Below, one piece after another: positions 1-11,300 of a DNA stretch of 64,000 bases. A program made the position numbers and the translations under genes. The stretch is from NCBI GenBank assembly GCA_019914945.1, contig CM034100.1, positions 18,177,096 to 18,241,095 of the forward strand, read 5' to 3'. The DNA is from Typha latifolia (Eukaryota; Streptophyta; Magnoliopsida; Poales; Typhaceae). Position 1 is the stretch's first letter. Each line of letters opens with the position of its first letter. A model generated the notes under the pieces. That model made no database searches and had not been told where the DNA came from. It worked only from the letters and a program-made list of their open reading frames with translations.

Positions 1-71
1 ATCTTTCCTTTTCTCCTCCATTTTGGTCTCTACTTACTTGCACACCAAAGAATTTTTTTGGCAAGAAGAGG

Positions 72-506
72 ATGTCTTCCTTGCCGCCGCGCTGTGCGTC
101 CAGCCCCGAAGAGGGTTCAATGCTTGCTGACGAGAGAAAGCGCAAGAGGATGCTCTCAAATCGGGAGTCCGCAAGGAGGTCCCGCATGAGGAAGCAACAG
201 CACATTGATGATCTGATAAACCAAGGAGCCAAGCTTAGGAATGAGAATAGCCAGATGGAAGTACAACTCAATCTTGTGACCCAGCAGTACCTCAATGTGG
301 AGAAGGATAACTCCATACTGCGAGCCCAGGTGATGGAATTGACTGAGAGGCTGAAGTGGCTGAACTCACTGCTCCGTACTGTGGAGGCATTTAGCGGTGT
401 GCCGATCGACATTCCTGAGATACCGGATCCTCTCCTGAAGCCATGGCAGCCACCGCTCGTGGCCCATCCTATCATAGCTGCCACTGCAGACATGTTGCAG
501 TTCTGA
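72..506 (+). CDS. Group S1 bZIP transcription factor (bZIP11/bZIP44/OCSBF-1-like)
   Basis: Single-exon gene for a 144-residue nuclear DNA-binding protein. The basic region (about residues 22-44) shows the invariant N-x7-R pair (N30, R38). A leucine-zipper heptad series follows at about residues 48, 55, 62, 69, 76, 83, 90 and 97, with M or V at some positions. Small size, lack of introns and a short N-terminus before the basic region are typical of group S1 bZIPs, which heterodimerise with group C bZIPs and bind ACGT/ACTCAT elements in sugar- and amino-acid-responsive genes. S1 genes usually carry a sucrose-sensing upstream ORF in a long leader; only 71 bases lie upstream here, so that control cannot be checked. 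The start is the first in-frame ATG. Family certain; exact orthologue not. Confidence 0.95.
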   Translation: MSSLPPRCASSPEEGSMLADERKRKRMLSNRESARRSRMRKQQHIDDLINQGAKLRNENSQMEVQLNLVTQQYLNVEKDNSILRAQVMELTERLKWLNSLLRTVEAFSGVPIDIPEIPDPLLKPWQPPLVAHPIIAATADMLQF

Positions 507-2449
507 ATCATAAACTATTACGTGACAAGTATTGATGGCTTTGGTTTTCAGTTAGTAGGTCCATGAATTTGCTGCATGGGATTTTTTTACCTTGGTTCTC
601 TGTTCGTCCTATTATGATGTATGCTGCTCTTTTTCGCGTTTTCATTAGTGTGGTCATGCAGGTTGCGTTGCATATTTTTTTTAATCTTTTTGACTTGTAT
701 TAGATGTTGAAATGGTTGTTTGGGTTTGTGAATTATAAGTTCTAGTATAGTTTGTATGGATTTTTCTATGGATGCCCTTGGAAGTTCTATATAAATTGCA
801 GAAAAAGGTAATAGCTTTTGGGTTGAATTCTTCTTGACTTGTGTTTCTGGATTTATCAATCCAGATTGGGTCAGACACCGGATCAAGTTCTAAGATCTGC
901 TGTCTGTTAAGTTGACAAGTATGATTTATCATATCTATGTATGCCCACTAAGTTATGAAGGAAATAGGAATCTATTAAAATGCATGTACTTGAGGTTGTG
1001 ATCCGAGAAGAAAAGTTCTGCTACTTGGATTTCCTTCTTCACCAGTTTTCCTGGACCATGGCATTGAACTGAAAGTTTTCTCAATGATATTAAGCATCTA
1101 AACCATCATTCTGCTTCAAGGTCATGACTGGATATAGATAGGTAATCTGCAGTATTATAACTCGCAAAAGAATCAGCTTGCAAATGCTATAAAGGTTATG
1201 CATGGTCAACTCTCTAACTCTCAGTTTCTAGGGATGCATACAATCTCCTTGATGGCGTTCTTGTTGCAGATTAGTGGCAGCAAGTAATCAACTCAGCAGT
1301 TCTGCTTCACTTCTGTAAACCAGAGTTACTATCACACTATTTATTCCCTGAGAAGATTAATTCTGCCCAATTCTATGTGAAATTGGGATTTAATTCGATT
1401 AATGTTTGTGGATTTCTGTCATCAAGAAACAAGAAATTACCAAATTTACGATCACCTAATATTGGATACGGCTTTCAAAATAGGTTTGCTCACTATGATA
1501 ACAAAATGCAAGAGGTCTAAATCCAAATCCCACTTGCCTCAACGACAGCTTGTTCTATGCCAATTTATTTTTATTTTTCTGGCAATACTATTACCTCAAA
1601 AGAGCTCACCTAAGTTTATAAGACTAGACAATAAAATTTTTAAGGGTATCATTATACAAATAGTCCAAAAGAGCAAAAGGTGTGAGAATTGACCCACACA
1701 TAAGAAAAACCCTACGCCTGAGCTTGCCATATACTTCTCTGTCACCTTACAATTTTATTGGAGACTATGGGGCATGATAATTAGTTTTTCAAGCATACAT
1801 ATTGGAAGATTTATTTTATATTAATAAATATAAAAAAGAAAGAAAAAACTCCTTTTGCCGAGTGAAGGACCGTTTTTTTTACCAAAATATATTGCTCCTC
1901 AAATTTGTGGGATTTATTTCACTGTCGTATTTTATATTTTTACCTAATCGCTGATTGATTCAGTATTTTTATACACTATTTTGATATTTTTATTTATAAA
2001 ATTTATTTAAGTTAGTGTTTGAGTTGCTTAGTAAAATTTTTTACTTTTATATAAAAATATTTATTTTGGTAGTGTTGTTTTTATCTTAGTAATAAAATAT
2101 TTATAAAATATATAGTTTTAGGATTATAATAAAATATATTTTTTATAATAAGTTTGAATGATAATATATTTTAGTAAATAAAATTTAGAAGAAAACTAGT
2201 TTGGTTAAAAACTCCCTTATCCTACTAGAAACTAGTCGGACTATCTCTTCCCGACGCCAGAGGAGACTAATAAATTGTTCGCGAAGACTTCGACTTTTTC
2301 GCTTCTTTTTTTTCCCTCTTTCTCGCTTCACCTGATGAGAATCTTAAACCGCTTTGCTTCGCTCGCCTTTGCCCTCGCCCTCGCCCTCGTTGCACTCAAA
2401 GCCCAAAGATTCTAACTTAGGATTAGGGCTTCGCGGCGAGTTTTCCAGG
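507..2449. other. Intergenic: bZIP 3' UTR and AT-rich spacer
   Basis: About 1.9 kb without a supportable gene. The first few hundred bases are probably the bZIP 3' UTR. From about 1.8 to 2.2 kb the DNA is very AT-rich and looks like decayed non-coding sequence. The last ~200 bases, with pyrimidine-rich tracts and a run of GCCCTC repeats near 2370-2390, are probably promoter and leader of the next gene. Confidence 0.6.
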
Positions 2450-4678
2450 ATGCTCGATCTCCAGAAACGGCGGGTTCAGCTCATGCTCTTCGTTATGGGT
2501 CTGATCGCTCTTAGCATGACAGGTTTCTCTTAAAAATGTCGTATTTTTTATGTTATAGTACTTTGTGTTAGATAAATTTGCTTTATTTTCTTATTTTTCA
2601 TATCGCCGGTATGATGGAGGATAAGAAGTCAAATAATTTAGCACAATAAGTTGGATTTGTTTTCTTCTTATAGGTTTCCCTGCGAATCTGTTGTATTTAA
2701 CGCAATTAGTGTTGGATCTGTATTCTGTAGAAAGGAAAGATATGTAGGAATACTTATTATAGGATTGTAATTTTAATTTATTGATCTCCGTCTTTATTGG
2801 GTTGTGTTTTATTGCTGTTGATTTATTAGAGTTAGGATATTTAGCACTGGTGAGATTTGGGAAGGCATAGGCAAACAGTTTTAAGCTCACTGAAATGGGG
2901 TTCCCATGTTAGTGGATTTGTATATTACTAATAATTGGTAGCACAAACGCACACCAAAAGATTGGTTATTGTTCCTGTTTCCTCCTTTAGTTTGTCCTCT
3001 GTAATTTACAAATTTGCAACAGATTAAGATGTCCAGTTTCTAGACAATCCCGCATGGCACTCGGGGGAGCATGTGTTTCATGATTTCCTACAGTATTTTT
3101 TCATATTTTGAATACCCAACTTTGAGAACAAAATAAAATGATATGAAAATCTCCCTGCTTGAACTGAGAGAAGAAAAGGAATAGAATAGCATTATAGGAC
3201 TCACCAATATGGTGTTAGGAAATAATTCAGAACTAGGAATATATCAAGAAAGGTATAACTTACGCACAAACTGTTGTATACAAGAATTTTTGAAAAGAAG
3301 TAGCGAAAGGGATTGTTAAATACTCCCTGCATAATTTGCTTGCATGGACCCCAAAAGCTAAACAATAGGAAGGAAATTAGCTAATATTCTCAGTTTCATT
3401 CCAAAGGCAATTCCATTTTCCTCCCAGTAAGTTTCATCTGAACTGATTGGAAGTCGGCAGTTTGGTCAAGTGATTTTTGTCAGCTTCATTGGATTTAGCC
3501 AAGATTTTGCAAAGATTCTCCACTTTTGGTAATTCATCTAAAGCCTGAAACACAGTTTTTGCAAGATTTTGCTTTGCGTTGGGTTTGGCAGCCGTAGTAT
3601 CATAGTGTTTCAATACCATGTTTTCCCATGTTGGGACTCTTGACACATTAGACACTTTGAGGGCATGCTTAGAATGAGACTATCTTACAGCATGCAGGCT
3701 GTTCTGTTTTAAGCTGAAATCGCAGGGTAGTTTCTGAGTTCCAGCAGTATTTAATGGTCTTTTACATGTATCTGAGACCAGTGAATTTTCTGAACCTAAT
3801 CCAAGTTGCAGAAAATCTCTCTTCTTAAAAGCGAAAATGCATTAGTTTTCTTTGCTGAATAGTATATGACACTTTCTTTCTTTCTTCCAGCTGAAAAATT
3901 CAGAGAACTTGTTGGAGAAGAAGCTGCATCCAAGAGCGGAAAATTTACATTTTTGAATTGCTTTGACATGGGCTCTGGAAGTCTCGCTTGTGGGGTCAAG
4001 GAGGGTGTGAAGCTGTATGTTTACAACATCCGTAATGCACATGTGGAGAGAGTAAGGCAGCAAACCACTGAGAAATCTTTGACTGAGGCATTGACAGGGG
4101 GACTGAGCGCCAGTGATGCGGCCAAGAAGGCTCAAAAGGATGGAGCAAAAGCTGCAAAATTGGCTTCCCGTCAAGCCAAGCGCATTGTAGGTCCAATCAT
4201 ATCTTCAGGCTGGGACTTCTTTGAAGCCATTTACTATGGGGGCTCTATGACGGAGGGATTTCTCAGGGGTACTGGCACCTTGTGTGGCACCTATGCAGGA
4301 GGTTTCCATGGGGAGCAGAGGCTGGGAAGGTTTGGTTATCTTGTGGGAAGTCATCTCGGAAGTTGGGTTGGAGGAAGGATAGGATTGATGGTGTATGATG
4401 TTGTAAATGGAGTGAATTTTTTGCTTCAGTTTGTTGAACCGACAGATGAAACAAGCTCTTTCAGCACAGATGATGGTTCAGGATATGAAGATTCTTACAG
4501 AACTGAGAAAGAAGTTCACTCTGATGATCCTAGTGAGGAAGCCGGATACCATGAAACTTCTTATGAAGATTCTTATAGAACAGAGGAAACAAATTATGAT
4601 GGTCCAAGTGAGGAAGCTGGATACTATGAAACTTCAAATGAAAAATCCGAAGAGTCCGAGGGCTTTGGAATCTTTTGA
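2450..4678 (+). CDS. Unrecognised membrane-anchored protein with acidic tandem repeat, two exons
   Basis: Two exons, 2450-2522 and 3891-4678, joined in phase across a 1.37-kb GT-AG intron, give 286 residues. Exon 1 encodes a basic start followed by a hydrophobic stretch (about residues 11-23), consistent with a signal anchor or signal peptide. The middle (about 25-200) has a basic alanine/lysine stretch and a glycine-rich segment with many GxxxG-like spacings (about 130-190) that could associate with membranes. The tail is acidic and contains two tandem copies of a ~26-residue unit starting YEDSYRTE (about 223-248 and 249-273). I recognise no named domain; it resembles conserved plant proteins of unknown function. 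The splice join is well supported because the reading frame and the hydrophobic N-terminus only fit together with it. Confidence 0.75.
4484..4636 (+). repeat. Two-copy coding tandem repeat (~78 bp)
   Basis: Bases 4484-4561 and 4562-4636 are near-identical copies encoding acidic units that begin YEDSYRTE and end near EEAGYxETS. The second copy is one codon shorter. This is a recent in-frame internal duplication within the tail of the unknown protein. Confidence 0.85.
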
Positions 4679-4987
4679 GAGTCTCTTTGGTAATTTTTAG
4701 TACATCTTTTGTTGTTATACTTACTGTAACTGATCGGTGCAGCGAGTGTTGCACATAGTTTATGGCAGCAGCATTGTTGGGTATCAGATTATTGTTCATG
4801 CTATTTCTCCTTGTCCTTGCAGCATGGAAAAACCTTCTGCTTTACTTCATAAGTCTTCACATTGTTTTGATCAAAGCTTAGGAGTCTGAAATGCACAGTG
4901 AGCTCATTGTTCAATAGCTCTCGCTTCGAAGTCAATTTAGTGTGGTGGTTCTGGGACATCCATTATTAGCATTGCGAATTGCAGATT

Positions 4988-5068
4988 CAAACTCCCTATA
5001 TTTTTGTCTTATTTTTTGTCACTTCCTATATTTTTGTGTTACTTTTGGGTACTTCCTATATTTCTGCT
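4988..5068 (+). repeat. Three-unit imperfect tandem repeat
   Basis: Three successive copies of a CTTCCTATATTTxTG-like core, spaced about 28-30 bp apart and separated by T-rich linkers. Non-coding, probably replication slippage. Confidence 0.75.
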
Positions 5069-5769
5069 TTGTATCATTTGATTGGCTTAGTGGACTGTTG
5101 AAGATCATGCCATGAAACTACGAAAGTTATCTTCAAATATAGGAGGCTTTAATGTTGCTCGATGGAGCAGGAGGACATTTATCAATACAAATTCTGAAGG
5201 TCCCATTCTTGATGAGATGTAACAATATCTTCTTGGTGTGTTGCAGATGACATTAAAATTTTGTATAGATTTCTGCCCAAAGTTTGGACAATTCTGTGGA
5301 TTAAATTATAGTGTGAACATAAATATTCCAGGACCTTGTAAGCCTATTTGAGTTTGACGTAATGTACGGATGCACATAGTAGACGGCATGATTTTGGCCA
5401 TGAAATTGCCACCAACACCCTCGTACGCTTCCTCCTGATGGCCCACCAATCATTTATTAACTACCACCAGACTAATCAAATAGTTTAAGCTCCCCACGGC
5501 CCACACCCACAGGTTTACGTCCCATCCCTCCATTCTAAATTTCTAATTACCACATCATAAAACAAGGTTAAGGTTTCGATTTTCCTGACAAAATTATCGA
5601 CCGTTATCATTGCACGTTTGGTGTATTACCTCTCTCTCTCTCTCTCATTGGACTTTTGGAAAACGAATACCAATTATCGGACCATTTCCATCGCTGAGTC
5701 AATCATAAACAAGAGCTGCATGACATAAAACAGCTGCAAACAACCATAATAAACCACCAAATAGTAGCC

Positions 5770-5861
5770 ACGTAGGCGCATTGCCTAATACCAACGTGTG
5801 AAAACAAAGATTAAAGAGAATCAAACCACGTCATATGCTTTATTGTATAACTAGGTCACGT
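5770..5861. promoter_or_regulatory. Cluster of four ACGT cores upstream of NAS
   Basis: ACGT cores lie at 5770, 5794, 5828 and 5858, all within 92 bp and 120-210 bp upstream of the TATA box. ACGT is the core bound by bZIP and many bHLH factors, and bHLH factors of the iron-deficiency response control NAS genes in other plants. The positions are seen; the function is inferred. Confidence 0.35.
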
Positions 5862-5978
5862 TATCCTTGGGCTAAATTCCATATTGGAATTGGAGACGCT
5901 TAAATAAAAAAGAAGAAAAGATAAGCTAAAATAACAAAGTCTCATAGATCTTAGTGGACCCACTATAGGAAAGCCCGC

Positions 5979-5986
5979 TATATAAA
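5979..5986 (+). promoter_or_regulatory. TATA box of nicotianamine synthase
   Basis: TATATAAA 42-49 bp upstream of the ATG at 6028. With usual TATA-to-start spacing, transcription would begin near 6010-6015, leaving a very short leader. Confidence 0.75.
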
Positions 5987-6027
5987 CCATCACAAGCCTA
6001 CCTTTTAGATCACTCACCACCACCACT

Positions 6028-6969
6028 ATGGGAGGCCAAGCGGAGATGTTGATCCAAAAAATCTCAGAACTCTACGACAAAATCTCCAAGCTCCAATCTC
6101 TGAGCCCATCCAAAGAAGTCGACGCCCTCTTCACCGAGCTAGTCGACGCATGCATCCCCCAGAATCCTATCGACGTCTCCAAGCTAAACGAATCCATGCA
6201 AGAGATGAGAACGAAGCTAATAGCCATTTGTTCCGAAGCGGAGAGCCTATTAGAATCCCATTACTCGGATCTCTTAGCCTCGTTTGAGAACCCACTCGAC
6301 CACCTTGAGCTCTTCCCCTACTACTCAAACTACCTCAAGCTAAGCCAATTGGAGCACACACTCCTCTCCCGGCACGTGACCGGCCCGCCGGCGCGCGTCG
6401 CCTTCGTGGGCTCCGGCCCGCTGCCCCTCACGTCACTCGTGCTCGCCACGCGCCACATGAGGACGGCGGCCTTCCACAACTACGACGTCTCCTCTGCCGC
6501 CAACGAGCGCGCGCGGCGGCTCGTGCGGGCCGACGCCGACGTGGGGGCCCGGATGGCGTTCCGCACGTGCGACGTGATGGCGGCGGGGCAGGCGCTCGGG
6601 GGGTACGACGTGGTGTTCCTGGCGGCGCTGGTGGGGGTCGGGAGGGAGGAGAAGCGGAGGATTATCGAGCACCTGGCGTGCTATATGGCGCCGGGGGCGA
6701 AGCTGGTGGTGCGCAGTGCGCACGGGGCGCGGGGGTTTCTTTATCCCGTGGTGGAAGCCGAGGACCTGAGAGGGTTCGAGGTGATGTCGGTTTACCACCC
6801 TAACAATGAGGTGATCAACTCGGTGATCGTGGCCAGGAAGCCGCATCACGGGCCGTCCATTGGGCACGGGACGGCGGGGATGAGGCCGTGCAAGTGCTGC
6901 AAGATGCAGGCCATGAGCGCTGAGGTCGGTGGCCCCCTTGAAAGAGCTGATGTGTCACCAACGGTTTGA
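6028..6969 (+). CDS. NAS: Nicotianamine synthase
   Basis: Single exon, 313 residues, the usual length for plant NAS. The enzyme condenses three S-adenosylmethionine molecules into nicotianamine, the metal chelator used for iron, zinc and copper transport and the precursor of phytosiderophores in grasses. The N-terminal helical domain (about 1-115) contains the conserved LDHLELFPYY region (about 90-99). The Rossmann-like SAM-binding core carries the VGSGPLPLTS motif (about 127-136), and the aromatic-rich family segment around NYDVSSAANERA follows. The C-terminus is cysteine/methionine-rich. Base composition shifts from moderate GC in the first third to very high GC afterwards, which also opens long antisense frames that are shadows. 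Family assignment is secure; the paralogue number is unknown. Confidence 0.97.
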   Translation: MGGQAEMLIQKISELYDKISKLQSLSPSKEVDALFTELVDACIPQNPIDVSKLNESMQEMRTKLIAICSEAESLLESHYSDLLASFENPLDHLELFPYYSNYLKLSQLEHTLLSRHVTGPPARVAFVGSGPLPLTSLVLATRHMRTAAFHNYDVSSAANERARRLVRADADVGARMAFRTCDVMAAGQALGGYDVVFLAALVGVGREEKRRIIEHLACYMAPGAKLVVRSAHGARGFLYPVVEAEDLRGFEVMSVYHPNNEVINSVIVARKPHHGPSIGHGTAGMRPCKCCKMQAMSAEVGGPLERADVSPTV

Positions 6970-7617
6970 TCTTGATCCGTACGTGTTGCCTCTTTGTACG
7001 TTGTTATGTTGTGGTGGCCGGAACGCAATTGTAATCATTGAAATGTTAGTATTTAATTGGTGGTGTGATACGTGACGATGATCCAATGTATTTGATCTAA
7101 ATAAAAGCCTAATGTGTCTTAGTTTTTTCTTAAAAGCAAAATGGCGAGAGAAGAGACAAGGGGAATTGTTTTCCTGTGCTTCTGATCTGTTTGCCGTTTA
7201 CGCCTAGCTGTTGAAAGCTGACATTACCTTTTTGGGAGGTTTTCTTGTCCCATTTGGATTTCTGTTTCTTTTTTCCCCCTTTTCCCACATATTTCTCTAT
7301 CTTCCCCCCCCCCCCCCCTTTTCCCACATATTTCTATCAATTTTCTTCGTCCAAACATATATAGGTCGAGAGAGATTCTCTGCAACGCCGCATAGATGGA
7401 CTTAAGGCCACCGCTTGTTGTATACTTATGACGTGTGAAACTCTACTCGTAGCAAGGAGTAACTCCAATCCATGTATGTTTCTATCATAAGCAACAACCA
7501 TTCTTGGCAAAAGACGTTGAAAATATTCACATAATTGGGCATGGGCCACGACGAGACAATAACAGAGTTACCTCCTCTCATTAGCACTTACTAGATCTCA
7601 AATGGTAAGAATGGATA

Positions 7618-7651
<34 letters not shown>

Positions 7652-8366
7652 GATGTCGAATATAAAAAGGCTTATGGTTTCTGCTGTTGTTGCTCTGTCT
7701 CCATGCCCTATGGTCAAGACCTCAAGCAAGTAGGCTTAGCATTTTAGTTGGCATTAATCCTTATTTTGGATTATCCTATCTCTGATAAATTAATAGACCA
7801 AACCTGACGGTCCTATTTTACTGAATTATGTTATCTTGTAATGGAGCATGGAGACATGGAAAGGGGTACTATGGGCGATGCCTACTTGTTCTCTCCTTTT
7901 TCAGCTAGTACTCTGGTGACATACCAGCACATCACTTTGCAACCACTTCAGCTAAAAATTGCACACCATCAAAACTCAGAATAAAATCTAGCATTTACCA
8001 TCAACCAGCTAGTAGATGTGTGACGCAATCAACTAAGAGGCCCAGGTCATGATAATGAAAATGAGTGCAGAATTCCTTCTTTACCTTCTTAATAAGAAAG
8101 AAGACACTAAATAATTTACTAAATATTAACAGGCAGCAAGCATCCACTACTACAAAAGAAACCAATGTATATACCTTATAGCTGAAAGTATCTCCTCAAG
8201 TCCACACTGATACAGAGCATAATAGAAGCTTAGCTAATAATCATCCGGCGGTGCTATAGGTTGCTTGAATGGAACCATATACACGACCATCAAAGTGTGG
8301 TAATTTAATGACCACATACCAACTACAATGCATGTAGATAGAAGATGAAGAAAGCTGGACTGTAGC
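6970..8366. other. Intergenic between convergent NAS and KNOX genes
   Basis: About 1.4 kb between two 3' ends, with no supportable gene. It includes a C15 run flanked by a 22-bp direct repeat and an AT dinucleotide run at about 7625-7651. AATAAA-like signals near 7100 fit the NAS 3' end. Confidence 0.7.
7275..7335 (+). repeat. 22-bp direct repeat around a poly-C tract
   Basis: The sequence CCCCCTTTTCCCACATATTT plus CT occurs at 7275-7296 and again at 7314-7335; the second copy merges with a C15 run (7304-7318). Probably slippage. Confidence 0.85.
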
Positions 8367-11300
8367 TCATGGGCCAACAGTGCCTGTGTCGAAGTACAAT
8401 GTAGTCCCACTGGATCCACCAGTAACACCATCCATGAGAGCAAACCGCATGTCCTCTGATGGCTTCCAGTGTCTTTTCCTTTGGTTAATGAACCAATTAT
8501 TTATCTGCTTTGGGTCAAGCCCAGTGATCTCTGCTAGCTTCACTTTATCCTCTTCCTGACCAAACAAGACAAACAATTGCCATCGATCAATGAAACTGGT
8601 AAGCTGGTTGACACTATGAACATTTAAAAGTAGCAGTCTCTTTTGAGTTCCAATCAGGACATTAAAAGAACAATCGATCAGGAGGTTACTGTTGGATAAG
8701 GCCAGCGGTAGTGGGTATTCCACCAGTCGAGTAACGTCAATCTTGCATCCTTTGGAAGCTTCCCTTTCTTTCTCTTCTTTAAGAATTCCTTCCTCAAGTT
8801 GGTTAGATAACCACTGTACTTCTTAAGAAGCATTTCCTTCAGTTCATGATCAGCCAAGCGTGGACAACCATCCTGACCTCCCAATGCATCCACATCCCCA
8901 GAGCATGGCTCCTCTTCCGAGGATCCTGCCACTTCATCTGAAGAAAGATAATTAGCAACAATCCTATTAGGATCAACATGCATGTAGAGTCAATAACGAA
9001 TTGAATCACTAGCATGAGTTGCCATAACTGGAGGAAAACAAAAATTTACCCTATCATAGCCACAAAAAGGTGATCAAACATCTCAATCTCTTCATCATGA
9101 AAGTATGATTTGATGCATCATAGAAGGTGATCCTAGAACAAAAGTAATTCACCGTGTATATTCTATTTTATAAAAGTAATGGTATAAGGCACTATATTAT
9201 GCATCTCACTAGAACCTTTTTAGATGTTGAAAAATGAAATATCACCTTATAATTGCAAACATCACCAAATTGCTTGTTTAGGCCAACACAACTGCGCAGA
9301 AGAAGAAAATAAGGAAAGAAAAGGACAAGTGGCAACTTCTTGGAAAATGCTTGTCCATACTCACATGGCCCATACCACAACCTTCTCAAAGAGAGATTCC
9401 AGTCATAAAACAAAATAGATGTTCCTGGAAAGACAGGTACTAATTGAACTAAACTGGGAGATTTCGCACCATATGTTACAAGCAAAAGACCAAAGACAAT
9501 ATAATAAAGCTAGGTTGTTTTATTCACAACTTAACTGGATGAAACACACGCATACATGTTCCGTTGATTCCTTCCAGGAAAACTAATGTAATATTAATAT
9601 ATAGTATAGAAAATGATTTTTTGACAACTCCGAGTAAAGTAGCAAAAATTGTACCATGTAAATGAGGTAAATTGGTAACTTTGAGTCCATCATTCATCTT
9701 TGCTAGTGCATACAATCCTTTAAAATGAGAAGTGGGTGATAAGCTTGGTGGTGAAATGCTATAGAGAAGCTTTGCAGATGAGACATTGTAAACTATTATC
9801 CTTTAGTAGCATGTCATCTATATGGTACTCCAACATGATGACAATCATTGGTTACGCCGAGTTCTCATTTAAGATTGTTTCTCCTCATGTTGCCTTTAAT
9901 CCCACTCATTTTCTTACTCTCTCATCCTAAGGTTCAGTGTGCAGAGGGTACAAAGAAGCTGCTTGTGAGGACACAATGAAGACGTCAAATAACATGAGGT
10001 GAGGTTGTGGCTCTACCTGAGATTGTCAAGTTCCTGAACAAATGATGGAATGGCAGATCTTAACAACAACGATTATAGCAGTGGATCTTGTTCAGTAACA
10101 ATGAATCCTTTAAATTTCTTTTCCTGCTCACTTTGTCCTTCCTTACCTCTCTCCCCTCATCCTCTCAACAGATTCTCTAGTAGGGCATCTTTCCTATAAG
10201 AAAAGAGCAGTGCAGCTCACCCCTTGCTTCAAGAGCCTTATGGGACCAGACCATACAAACCCCTCAGAGATTTGAAGTTATTTGGCCCATCTGTTTACTC
10301 AACTACGGTCAAAATGAGATATAAATCAGCAGTGTGTCCAGCCTTATATGGTTTTTTTTTTCCTGTTTGCTTGTAATGTAATCGCAAATTCGCAATGTTA
10401 TGTGGATAGGAGATTGACATATAATACTTGAATCATCCACATATCCTAAGGAACCAGTTTAGCAAGCTAATTCAAACAAAACTTCAAGAACAGTACATTC
10501 TCTCTTAAAAAGAAAGCATAATATGATCTAACTAGATTTAAATTTATTTAGTGCAACACCTAACACATTCTTCTCTCTTAAAAAAATATGCATTCTGCTT
10601 GAATGGAAATTCATCAAGAGAAACATCCAACCCTTACATTTGTAGAAAAAATGTATATGACCAGTATAAATATAAACATCTGAGAGAAGCCGCAGATTGC
10701 TATATAGATGAGATAATGGAACACAAAAAGTTTCCAAAAGGAATTTAACAAACAGTCTCTTCCTATCATGGCGAGAAAGAGAATTAATATAGACGAATTT
10801 GAAGGTAATGAATATCTTCACAAATGACAAAAGTCGTTATGAGGAAATAACCCAAAGCAAATCATTTTAAAAACTAGGGCCAAAAAAAATGGCGGACTAT
10901 TCAGATGTGATCCAACTGCAGATAAAGTTAAGCAACATCTCAGGAGACCATCTAATGCCCGATGAAATATGAGTTATATAATTACTATTGCATGCTTCTC
11001 AAGCCCAAATTTTCTAATTCACTTGTACTTTGAAACCCCAATTAGTATATAAAGCCACGGGATTCCGCAGCAAGCCATGACAAATCCTATAATTCTTGAG
11101 CTAGGGGTAAGTGTAGGGGTATAGAGGGAGATAGAAGAGAGAGAAGGGGAAAAAAAAGAAAAGGAAGGGAACCCACAACGTTTGCCCAAACCCTATGCAC
11201 GCACTCCCCCTCTCTCCTCTCTTCTCCTCTCCCTTCTGACACACCTGCACCCCATTTGCATGGACACGATTTGACTGCTCAAAGCCCTACCCCCTACTAC

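Larger units (their letters stand above)
4679..6027. other. Intergenic: 3' UTR and nicotianamine synthase promoter
   Basis: About 1.35 kb without a gene. It contains a short tandem repeat near 4988-5068, a CT dinucleotide run near 5630-5647, and the upstream region of the nicotianamine synthase gene with a cluster of ACGT cores and a TATA box, listed separately. Confidence 0.7.

Noticed and set aside
3842..4196. Minus-strand frames across the unknown two-exon gene
   Set aside because: Shadows of the plus-strand exon 2, which has a matching upstream exon and splice phase.
6433..6867. 144-codon antisense frame inside nicotianamine synthase
   Set aside because: It is a by-product of the very high GC of the coding strand; proline/arginine/histidine-rich with no known similarity.
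8234..8443. Separate minus-strand frame at the KNOX 3' end
   Set aside because: Shadow of the last KNOX exon in another frame.
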